29,004 nt of DNA, from assembly GCA_013115125.1 (NCBI GenBank), contig JABANN010000436.1, positions 1 to 29,004 of the forward strand, in the 5' to 3' direction. The first letter of the stretch is position 1. Each line of letters opens with the position of its first letter. Both the position numbers and the translations under genes were made by a program. The DNA is from Perkinsus olseni (Eukaryota > Perkinsozoa > Perkinsida). Shown one piece after another: positions 21,952 through 29,004 of the stretch. The notes under the pieces were generated by a model. It saw nothing but the letters and a program-made list of their open reading frames with translations, was not told the origin of the DNA and made no database searches.

Positions 21952-22918
21952 AGCCTTTGGATCTAGTAGTAGCAGTCAGGGCAGTATACACCTTCTGCCT
22001 CCTAGTAACAGAGAGTGGCTCGCCGAGCATAGCTCGGCATACTCATAGCTGCGGAGCCCCTCGAACACTTTTGCTTCGGAAGCGTGGCCCCGGGAGAGCA
22101 AGCCGAGACCCTTGGGACATTTCCTCCATGAGCGAGATCGCGCTATTGACATCGAGCAACTTCAAAAGCGGCGTGTTCCTGCGATCGATCCGTGCATCTA
22201 CAAGAGGTAGCCAAGGTCGGGCGTGCTAGGGACCCTCCGAGCTCCTCAGTTTGTTCCGCACACGATGGAGGCTTGCTCGTACCCTACGCTTATTTAAAGC
22301 GAAATCGGTAGAGTTCGAGGTCTCGGATGGAACTGTATCAGAAGTTGTTCGACGCTCGCTGAGTTCGTACTCGAGACGACGGTCACCATCATCACTAATG
22401 CCCGGGCGGCAGACTATGAACACAACTCCCCTGCTGCATCTGTGTGTGTAACATGTTGGTAAAGGGGCCTGTATCATGACACTGTGTCATCAGCCGACAG
22501 CCATTGCAGCAGCAACCCCTCGTCTGAGCGCACCGGTTCCGACCAAGTCCGCGAACGGGAAGGAACTCACCTGCGAGCCATCTCTGCAGAAGCATAATCC
22601 CTTATCATGTCCAGCCAGGAGTTGCCACCATCGCTTGTGAATATACCTGCCCAAGGGCCCCACTCCATCGACTGGCCAAGCCCGTCTGGAATACACAACG
22701 CCCGGGACCCAGCTGAAACACGCCTCTGCCTCGCTTCATCTATCACCAACCCAGCCTATTGACTACAGAGGGATTCAACAACCCTGTGAGGAGCCGACCA
22801 CGGCACAACGACGCTCATCCAGTTTTTCAACAACATGCTGTCCCAACTCACCCCACGAGGTCCCCCCTGCCCTCGTTAGTCTCCACCATCGCTGAATGAC
22901 TCGGGACGCCAGATCCAT
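15366..22918 (-). CDS. CC2D2A/CEP76-like multi-C2 and transglutaminase-like protein
   Basis: Large gene for a probable ciliary transition-zone or centriolar scaffold. Resolved exons: 22799-22918, 22571-22755, 22234-22439, 22069-22197, 21712-21872, 21555-21638, 21324-21491, a C2 exon ending at 21191, 17506-17836, 17234-17454, an exon starting at 17116, an exon ending at 15827, 15682-15781, 15475-15597, 15366-15422. The N terminus has IQ-like RVIQRWWRLTR, a hydrophobic helix (about 21800-21850) and a Glu/Lys-rich coil. Several C2-type beta-sandwiches follow (about 18250-21320), then a transglutaminase-like core (ALLHCSLLLGV, AAFVCIGTTWDRQPAYWVMT, GSVTFWDA). The C-terminal block PYRTIEVVFNKSNVWANLQ, YYDLWNNNYWHPF and TVVWQKDT joined to MLTSYLQKGLQLMFEYE parallels CEP76/CC2D2A ends. 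Exons at about 18100-21000 and 16330-17000 are only partly resolved. A ferlin is the main alternative, but the transglutaminase-like core argues against it. Confidence 0.75.
16330..16592 (-). other. AT-rich probable intron of the multi-C2 gene
   Basis: The exon ending NSQHHQW meets a GTAGCAG donor at 16592. The next recognised coding segment starts near 16330. Between them, about 16440-16530 is strongly AT-rich (runs of A and T), unlike the rest of the gene. Alternatively this could be a gene boundary with the stop at about 16575. The CEP76-like C terminus lying beyond it favours an intron. Confidence 0.5.
17234..17836 (-). other. Transglutaminase-like core of the CC2D2A/CEP76-like protein
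   Basis: Exons 17506-17836 and 17234-17454 encode RLHYLPAFLDVM, GDSLARALLHCSLLLGV and, after an acidic insertion (EDDADALLATDDDDEG), AAFVCIGTTWDRQPAYWVMT and GSVTFWDATIARR. The next exon, starting at 17116, gives YTLPGRFADAY. The order and spacing follow the CEP76/CC2D2A transglutaminase-like fold. The usual HAW triad position reads AYW here, so catalysis is doubtful, which is in line with a structural role. Confidence 0.65.
20063..20084. repeat. Inverted repeat (7-bp arms)
   Basis: gcagggc at 20063-20069 pairs with gccctgc at 20078-20084 around an 8-nt loop. It lies about 35 bp from a stronger palindrome, in a probable intron of the multi-C2 gene. Confidence 0.7.
20119..20145. repeat. Near-perfect palindrome (13-bp arms, 1-nt centre)
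   Basis: gaggggaatgaga (20119-20131) and tctcattcccctc (20133-20145) are exact reverse complements around one G. It sits just after a stop in the local frame, so it is probably intronic. Confidence 0.9.
21555..21872 (-). other. Hydrophobic helix and acidic/basic coiled coil of the multi-C2 protein
   Basis: Exon 21712-21872 encodes a 20-residue-scale hydrophobic segment (LIIAMFAAAAGLAAVKNLV) followed by a dense Lys/Glu stretch (ENAKKEEERRKKEEEQREK). Exon 21555-21638 continues it with DEEERQKQQAELEGDAE. The first part could be a membrane anchor or a buried helix; the second is very likely a coiled coil or single alpha-helix. Junctions are phase-consistent (73-nt intron). Confidence 0.65.
21922..21951. 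repeat. (CTG)10 / (CAG)10 microsatellite
   Basis: Ten perfect CTG units on the plus strand. In my splice model this lies inside the 196-nt intron 21873-22068 of the multi-C2 gene, so unlike the tracts in the RING paralog it would be non-coding. The GCA frame across it is open for about 100 nt, so an exon is not fully excluded. Confidence 0.9.
22022..22038. repeat. Short hairpin, GCCGAGC / GCTCGGC
   Basis: Seven-bp perfect stem with a 3-nt ATA loop, in the same probable intron as the CTG tract. It may be chance. Confidence 0.7.
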
Positions 22919-22984
22919 CCGATTGATCCTGATCGTGATGGAACCTCAGTGGCGCTCCTCCGGCCGGCCACCTACGTAATCCTC

Positions 22985-24901
22985 TCATTCCTGAAGCACA
23001 TGACCTGCACTGTTATGCGCGTGAACGGAGTGGTCCTCGGGTCGAGGCCATTGAGGAGGACGCCATCTCGCGTCAGCCCCCACTCGTTGACAGGATACCG
23101 TAACTGAGGCAGAATTATAGGGCGCCGCGCTGACTGCTACCAATGAGCGTACGATTGCGGTATCCGCTTCCTCCACCCGCGAGACCATGGTGTAGCCAGA
23201 CCAGGCGGAATCAGGATGCCTCGGCGAGAGGCATCGGGCTGCGTACTCATCGGTACGCCTGTTGAAGCACTCAACCTCATGCTCTCGCAGTCTCCGTCGC
23301 CACACGGCGGTACGGATACTGAGAGCAAGCGCAATGAGTAACGACCAACACGGCTGCCACAATGGTGATTGCGACGAGAGTTCCCCCCCCCCAGGCCGAA
23401 ATGAGGCGACCAATGTGAAGCCAGAGCCCTTTCGAAGGTACTACCTAGTCTGCAGGGCCAAGGCTGCTTGATGCCGAGCCTCCTTCGCAACCCGCCGTCC
23501 ACGCCAATACAGCTGTATCGTCTTGGTCGCTCGCTTCCTCTTCAGTCGCTGCTTCCAGATGAACCTCTTCCAAGTCCTCTGCACTCTCATAACCATCATC
23601 CTCTCCCACAGGAACTTCCGTCTCTGCTTGTTTCCCTTGTAGATAGCCTGTATAAACGTCATCGCGTCAATGACTCTACTCTCCAGGAGTATGGCCTCCT
23701 TCAGCTCTTCCACTTCTCGTCTCGCCAAAGCCCCTCGCCAGCGCGCCTGCAGGCTGAGAATGAGGTCCCGCTGCCTCACGGTCTCCTTCCTCGCCTGATT
23801 GCCCCGCCATACGCTCTGGATGATGGTGCTAGCCCTCTCGTGCCTTGCTCTCGTCCTGACTTCACATCGTTTGAAGGCTCGCCAAGCCCACTGTATCCTG
23901 AGTGCCGCAGCTGTCTCCGCCCTGCGACGCTCGATGAACCTCTTCCACGCTCGCTGCACTTTCATAACCATCATCTTCTCGTACAGAAAAGTCTGCCTTT
24001 GGCGATTCCCCTTAAAAATTGCCTGAAGGAACGTCGCCGCATGCAAGACTTTGTTGTCGTGTGCAATAGTCTCCCTCAAGTCCTTCGCTCTCCTCCGCGC
24101 CAAAGTGCCTCTCCGGCGAGCCTGTAATTGCACTATCAGCTCCCTCTGCCTATCAGTCTCCCTCCGAGCGATGTTCCCTCGCCTCACGCTCTGCACCACC
24201 GTGGCCGCTCTATTCTCTCGTGCCCGCTTCCACTTCCTGCGGTTCAGAGTCCGCCAATACAGCTGGATGTACTGAGCGCACATCTGTTCCTGCAGTTTCC
24301 GACGGCTGACGAACTGCTTCCAAACTCGGCCAACCTTCGCCGCGGCAATCCCCTCTACCAGAGTCCTCCGCTTCTTCTCGTTCCTTTTGTATACAGCTTG
24401 AATGAACGTAGCTGCCCTCAGCTCGGCTTCCCGCCCGGCGATTTCCTGTCGTAGCGCCCGGACTCTCCGACGGGCCACCCGACCCCGCCACAACGCCTGT
24501 ACCCGGGACACGAGGGCCGCATGCTTCGCAAGTTCTTCCTGCAACACCACCCTGCGACGCTCTAGCTCTTCCCTCCAGAACCTTTGCAGTTTCACAGCCG
24601 CTTCGTTGGCTCTCCTCGCCTCAATAAACGTCTTCAAGACTCGCTGCGCAGGCAGTGCCTTCCACCACGACGCCAGTCGGGTTGCCGCTCGATCCCGAGT
24701 GGGCCTCCGTACGCGCTGACGGTGCTCAATCCAGTGCTTCTCAATCAGTCTTGCCGCAGGCACACCCGCCACGACCCTGTCCAGATCTTCTCTCAGCTTA
24801 GTGAGCTCTTCGAGTTTTTGATAGACGGTAACTCGCCATTTCTTATACGCATCGTCATCGCCGAAGTCCTCCCAAGACAGACAAGCATCCATAAACATCA
24901 T
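22985..24901 (-). CDS. IQ-motif repeat protein (2 exons, 596 aa)
   Basis: Probable calmodulin or EF-hand light-chain binding scaffold, rich in Arg and Lys. Exons 23445-24901 and 22985-23318 are separated by a 126-nt GT-AG intron. The first ATG (MMFMDACLSWEDF) follows a stop upstream. After a helical N terminus come about 15 IQ-like motifs, such as RVQALWRGRVARRR, ATFIQAVYKRN, YIQLYWRTLNRRKWKR, TIIQSVWRGNQARK and TIQLYWRGRRVAK. They sit in a higher-order repeat of exactly 125 residues, from residues 133, 258 and 383, each unit with five motifs. The splice rebuilds one more motif (ALQT joined to SIRTAVWRRRLRE) in register with the repeat, supporting the intron. The C-terminal 90 residues are not recognised. 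Similar IQ arrays occur in ASPM-like, myosin-neck and flagellar proteins; orthology cannot be assigned. Confidence 0.85.
23445..24505 (-). repeat. Three-unit higher-order IQ repeat (375-bp period)
   Basis: Units at 24131-24505, 23756-24130 and 23445-23755 (the last continues after the intron). Each encodes the same order of IQ-like motifs with no length change: (R/S/Q)(V/L)QA..RG.(V/L)ARR, ATF.QA.(Y/F)K, K(V/M).R.WK.F, IQ..WR and (I/V)(I/V)QS..RG. The protein-level match is clear, while the DNA is visibly diverged, so the duplication is old. Confidence 0.85.
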
Positions 24902-25310
24902 TGCCTCACTGACACTAGCCACTCTCCATTAATTGACCGAACGAATGGCCATCGGGCGGCTACAGCTGAATGTGATTCTTCATCATTACAGCATGCAGAG
25001 TAACACGGTTGAAACGAACAACAGCAGCAACACCACTGGCAGTGATGCAGTAACTCCCCTTTTCCTTCCGGGAAATGCCGAATGGCCCTAGACCATGATC
25101 TAATCATGATCCACTTCCCCGAATGGCCGAATGGCCCTCGCCACCATCTTTATTTCCCATATCCGGCTTCGCCGCTATATCAGTCGAACCTGTAGAAAAC
25201 CTCATTCGACGAATGAGCGCAACCTTCCTGCTCTCAGCAGCCCCTTCTGCACTTACCGTACAGTACAACCGAGCCAGTCTCACGAGAAGGCCGCTTCTTC
25301 TTTAATGGCA
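24902..25310. other. Upstream region of the IQ gene
   Basis: No gene seen. The short word CGAATGGCC or GAATGGCC recurs around 24943, 25078, 25121 and 25129. An inverted catgat/atcatg pair lies near 25100. This could be a control region, but the repeats may simply be local duplications. Confidence 0.35.
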
Positions 25311-25607
25311 TCACAATGGCCAAACACGACCCCAACACCGCACAAAACGTCGGGACGGCTGATGGAAGCAGGACTGGAGATTCCAGAGCGCCGATTTAGT
25401 ACCCAATAGACCCCAGGTAGCGGCAGTGATGCTGTTGACCAGACCACTCAGCACTTGGCAGTGGTGAACTTCGCCCGGCAACCTCTTGACAAATTCGAAT
25501 GATTGAATAGCCTCCTTCAGGCTTTGTGGCCAATCCCATGCTCGAAACGCATCCACCGGGCTAATTCGATTAACCGCCGCCGGAGGCACAGGCCTAGCGT
25601 TAGACAA
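25311..25607 (-). CDS. Hypothetical exon, unassigned
   Basis: A 98-codon minus-strand frame with non-repetitive, protein-like composition (ISPVDAFRAWDWPQSLKEA, EVHHCQVLSGLVNSITAAT). It has no ATG-supported start and no motif I recognise. It could be an exon of a gene continuing into 25.9-26.5 kb, or chance. Confidence 0.2.
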   Translation of the reverse strand: MSNARPVPPAAVNRISPVDAFRAWDWPQSLKEAIQSFEFVKRLPGEVHHCQVLSGLVNSITAATWGLLGTKSALWNLQSCFHQPSRRFVRCWGRVWPL

Positions 25608-25862
25608 GGACCTTCGGACGGCAGTACTACCTCCCTACTACCGGCCCATCCAATACGTTCCCACCCCTAGAAGGACGTAAGAACACCTACGAAGGGGGCG
25701 ATCCTACCAAGGCCATACATGAAGACAGAAAACCATACCATTGAGAGAATGTGATGAACATCTCGGTTCACACGAAGCAAGCAAGCTCTCCACTACTACA
25801 TAATGGCCAGAATCTCGAGTATGAAAGCTCCTCGGAACGTCATTCGCCTACTCCACGCAGAC

Positions 25863-25928
25863 ACGAGGCTGGTAACTAACGACAACGAGGCTGGTAACCA
25901 ACGGCAACGAGGCTGGTAACTAACGAGG
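25863..25928. repeat. Tandem repeat, 22 bp x 3
   Basis: Units starting acgaggctggtaac at 25863, 25885 and 25907, differing at only a few bases. They cover the end of a minus-strand frame (repeating Val-Thr/Ala-Ser-Leu) and contain no stem-loop. Confidence 0.9.
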
Positions 25929-26520
25929 AGGCGAGACACGTCCCACATCCCTTGACGACCCGGGAGGGAAACAGCCCTCCCATCCCATATCCACCGATAA
26001 TATCCGCCACACTACCTGGCCAGCCTAGAGTGAGCGCTGCCACGAGCCATCCGCGATAAGGCCTAGTGCAGTGCTCACGACCTCCACTCCATATTACAGC
26101 ACCAAGGGCAGCAACGTCGACCATCGTTGCAAAGGCGATGAGAACAGCGATGGCGGTTGGATAGGGGAGGGATGGAACCGTCGTTGGCCCTGCTGTACGC
26201 TGGCGACAGGAGGACATGGTTGTGAAGGACTTCACAAATCGCAATGGAAACCTGCAAAGAATCCAGCCATCCGCCGAGAAGTAACCCAACAGTAATAATA
26301 GAAAATTTATCGCTTAGGCAATGATGAAGGCAACCAGCATCGCCGGCCTTCCTCGCATGATCGTACTGGTTACCATCATCCCTCCGAGATAGCGTCGACG
26401 ATGATGAAGGGACCAACTCCTAGCCAACGCCGACGCCCAGGAGTTAATGGTGACCAGTGGAAGGCAGCATCCATGGGTACAAGATAGTAATGGTACGAAA
26501 GAGTTCACGTCATCTCCCAA
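25876..26520 (-). CDS. Possible multi-pass membrane protein gene, incomplete
   Basis: Minus-strand segments with membrane-helix composition: MLVAFIIA (about 26317-26340), a segment SIAICEVLHNHVLLSP after an AG acceptor (about 26208-26254), and TAIAVLIAFATMVDVAALGA with WLVAALTLGWPGSVADIIGG (about 25980-26160). Frames change between them and the introns are not resolved. No family was recognised. This is offered as a lead only. Confidence 0.25.
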
Positions 26521-27244
26521 TCCTCAGGATCATTCAACATAAAAGATACTCCTCCCTGCAGCAGCAGTCAAGCGGCCCGACCATTTTGATAGTACCCGAC
26601 GACTGGGCTAGATGCCACCGTAGAGGCCATACCGATGGAGACGTCATCTCTTATCATGCAGCAGCAGCCATCACAGTTACCCGGGGATGGGCAAGCCTTG
26701 GCCTGAGCAATCGCCCGTTGCATCAACAGGCTCGGCCCGGGCTCAGGACGCCATGTGAATCTCCTCGACGACGACTCCCCTCGAAGACCATCGGAAAGAC
26801 AACCATTGACGCTGTTAGTGCTGCTGCTGTTGCCTCGTCGCACAAGAGCGGGGAAACAGGAAAAGCATGTCGCCTTCATCGATGAGGAGGTGCTGGTGGT
26901 GGTACTAGCAGGAACGGTCATGCTGGTGGTGGTAATCATCAATGGCAGTCAAGCCAACCCAGCTGCCCAGGAAAAACTGTGAGAACAAAAAATAATGGAA
27001 TTGACAATACCAACACAATAACTGTACCTAGTCACGGAATGACGAGGAGCATAGTCAAATGACGGGCTTCCAGTGCCCAGCGATGATTGAAATCGATCAG
27101 CAGGGCGCACGCTAAAAACGCTATGATTGAGCGCAAGATGGTTTTGCGGCGTTATGTTATTAACTCCGAATTGAATGAGGCTGCACAACTAGGGCAAACC
27201 CTACCGAGATCTGCTTGCGCGGGTCGTGTGAACCTCACGCTGTT
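26521..27244. other. Region with no supported gene
   Basis: Small frames on both strands, some with hydrophobic runs caused by GGTGGT/CTGCTG-rich DNA (26820-26940). No motif and no splice-consistent chain. Confidence 0.4.
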
Positions 27245-27281
27245 AAGGGCCTTAACTTAAGGGCCTTAAGTTAAGGCCCTT
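27245..27281. repeat. Perfect 37-bp palindrome with 1-nt centre
   Basis: Arms of 18 bp: 27245-27262 (aagggccttaacttaagg) is the exact reverse complement of 27264-27281, around a single G. Internally it is built of shorter GGCCTTAA/TTAAGGCC palindromic words. It lies in non-coding sequence. Confidence 0.93.
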
Positions 27282-27500
27282 TAGAAGGGCTATAAACTTT
27301 TGAGCTTGTAATGCCAGGCAATAACGTTTGCCTTGAATTGATCATGGTGTCGTGCTCGGTGTTCTCCCCATCAACTTCAACTCCCTTCGCTGCCACTAAT
27401 TCGCTCGCCCCGGCTACTTTTTTGCTCCGCCTGGCCACAAATGCGCTCTTTCTGGCCACTGACGTTTTGCGCCCTCTCCTACACGCTGTTCCCCTTCCCA

Positions 27501-27859
27501 GCTCCAATCCGAGGTCGAACAAGCAGAGCTGAGCTCAGGTTTGTCAATGGGTTTATGTCCACGTTAGAACCTAGCGAGTTGGCCCATACCGCACTGTCTC
27601 CGAAACTCGTCGTGGGCGCAGAGGGCTAGAGGTGAGAGATTCGGAGGACCGTGCCAGCACTGGAGTCCATGGCCAGCGAGTGCGGGGGTCCGAGCTCCAA
27701 TTCGAGGTCGAACAAGCAGAGCTGAGCTTAGGTTTGTCAATGAATTTATGTCCACGTTAGAACCTAGCGAGTTGGCGGCCAACTGTTGGCCCATACCACA
27801 CTGTCTCCGAAACTCGTCGTGGGCGCAGAGGGGTAGAGGTGTGAGATTCGGAGGACCGC
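27501..27859. repeat. Diverged tandem duplication (27501-27652 and 27694-27859)
   Basis: Both halves start gctccaat and run through a shared aacctagcgagttggc core to gattcggaggacc. There are scattered substitutions and a 14-bp extra piece in the second half that itself forms an agttggc/gccaact inverted repeat. On the minus strand both halves encode a related segment containing LCAHDEFRRQCGMGQ, but the indel breaks frame equivalence. No known element is recognised. Confidence 0.85.
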
Positions 27860-28019
27860 GTTCAGAACCTCCCTCCCGACCCTTTTGTAACGCAACTGGC
27901 CCTAGAGTACAAGGCATCACATACTGCATGCAAATAGTCCTATTGATGACGCTGCAATCCGTGCTTGTGCGTTGTCTGGTAGTTTATCCTTGGTCGTTTT
28001 CTGAGTCGTTCAGATCTGC

Positions 28020-28054
28020 GCTGTCCTGACCTGAGATTCTTAGGTCAGGACAGC
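28020..28054. repeat. Inverted repeat, 13-bp arms, 9-nt loop
   Basis: gctgtcctgacct (28020-28032) pairs perfectly with aggtcaggacagc (28042-28054). It could form a hairpin in RNA from either strand. No T-tract follows. Confidence 0.9.
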
Positions 28055-28061
28055 TCTCCCT

Positions 28062-28088
28062 TGCTCTTTCTCAGGCTGAGAAAGAGCA
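28062..28088. repeat. Near-perfect palindrome, 13-bp arms, 1-nt centre
   Basis: tgctctttctcag (28062-28074) and ctgagaaagagca (28076-28088) around one G. It lies only 7 bp from the preceding hairpin and has the same one-base-centre design as 20119-20145 and 27245-27281. Confidence 0.92.
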
Positions 28089-28669
28089 CGTCGACAATCG
28101 CGAAGTGAAAAGATAGAACGAACGACTCTTGCGACGGATGTTCCTAGCGAGCTCACCTGGGCAAGTGCCATTTTGCACCTCACCTACGGGTTCATCCACG
28201 TGCCACATTGAAATCCATCGCTTTTTGGATCGATGATCCATGAATAGGCTCCCTTCAGTGTGGGTGTCGACTCGAGCCGTAACTCGAGGCCCTGAAGTCA
28301 GAGTACTGCCCTGAAACTCGGTTTATCGCAGCAGGTGGTGAGCAGGGATAGCGAAGAGGAGAAGGTATGTGAGAGTGGCTTACTCCCCTTATAGATACGA
28401 TACGCTGGACGATTGCAACTTGTGGGTTTACCTCACACTGAGAAGCCCCGACACAGGACTCCTCAAAGAAGTTGATGTAACATTTTCTAAGCAAATCCGA
28501 TCCTGTAACGTGCGCAATCTCGCCGCTGTGGTCCACAAGTTCGAATTTCGAAATTGTCATTCGAAAGAACGCTCAGACTTAGTTCGACCATCGGCGAGAT
28601 TCACCTAGTGATGAGGGCAGGACTGACACCGGAGAAGGGATTCCCAACTAGCTTTTCAAAAGCTAATCT

Positions 28670-28816
28670 CTTCAACGTCCGTGCACGAGCGAAGCCCCCG
28701 TTATCATTGCTGCAAAGAGGAACGAGCTGTGCCCGAAGCGAAGAGAATACCAGTTCGTGAGTGCTTCCCGCGTTGAATTCAAGATGAGCGGGTTGCACTT
28801 TTCCTCCCCGACCTGA
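28670..28816 (+). CDS. Possible terminal exon of an unassigned gene
   Basis: A plus-strand frame open from about 28670 to a TGA at 28814-28816 reads APVIIAAKRNELCPKRREYQ and continues ASRVEFKMSGLHF, a composition more protein-like than its neighbours. Another segment upstream (about 28369-28560, EVDVTFSKQIRSCNVRNLAA) may be an earlier exon. No splice model or family could be established, and the gene would end next to the low-quality G run. Confidence 0.25.
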   Translation, partial: LQRPCTSEAPVIIAAKRNELCPKRREYQFVSASRVEFKMSGLHFSSPT

Positions 28817-28855
28817 AACAGCTCGATATTATCGAGCAGCTGCCTGGAAAGAAGC

Positions 28856-29004
<149 letters not shown>

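Noticed and set aside
23468-24127. 219-codon plus-strand open frame
   Set aside because: Ser/Leu/Pro-rich mirror of the Arg-rich IQ repeats on the minus strand; no motif of its own.

Overview
This is a nuclear window from a eukaryote. Nearly every convincing gene is split by GT-AG introns of about 36-130 nt, GC content is moderate and genes are tightly packed. The set includes a CC2D2A/CEP76-like ciliary protein and a large IQ-motif protein, which points to a flagellated protist. An alveolate such as Perkinsus would fit the short introns, the tandem paralogs and the head-to-tail spacing, but that assignment is inference. I see no tRNA, rRNA, spliced-leader RNA, CRISPR array or recognisable transposon.

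Layout. (1) 0-5.5 kb, minus strand: three tandem aldo-keto reductase (AKR) copies. Copies 1 and 2 splice into open 336- and 323-residue proteins with the full catalytic tetrad. Copy 3 is a decayed, internally deleted relative. (2) 6.5-10.8 kb, minus strand: two tandem paralogs encoding membrane proteins with a cysteine-rich zinc-ribbon-like module, a central conserved block and a C3HC4 RING. The second copy carries CAG tracts read as polyglutamine and polyalanine. (3) 11.2-13.5 kb, plus strand: a Cid1-type nucleotidyltransferase (non-canonical poly(A) polymerase or terminal uridylyltransferase), convergent with the next cluster. (4) 13.5-24.9 kb, minus strand: a compact head-to-tail series of three genes. 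In transcription order these are an IQ-repeat protein, a giant multi-C2 plus transglutaminase-like protein of the CC2D2A/CEP76 type, and a Neuralized/SPRY-like protein. The gaps between them are only 66 and 97 bp. (5) 25-29 kb: sparsely coding DNA with a 22-bp tandem repeat, strong palindromes, a diverged tandem duplication and a possible partial exon. It ends in about 149 nt of almost pure G, which looks like a contig-end artefact.

How the genes may work together. The IQ and CC2D2A/CEP76-like genes are adjacent, co-oriented and both of kinds associated with basal bodies and cilia, so shared expression is plausible but not shown. The AKR and RING arrays record recent local duplication. The AKR pair also shows gene conversion and an intron difference. 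Splice models were built by hand from reading-frame continuity, GT-AG borders and paralog comparison. They are strong for AKR1, AKR2, both RING genes, the Neuralized-like gene and the IQ gene, and only partial for the nucleotidyltransferase and the multi-C2 gene.
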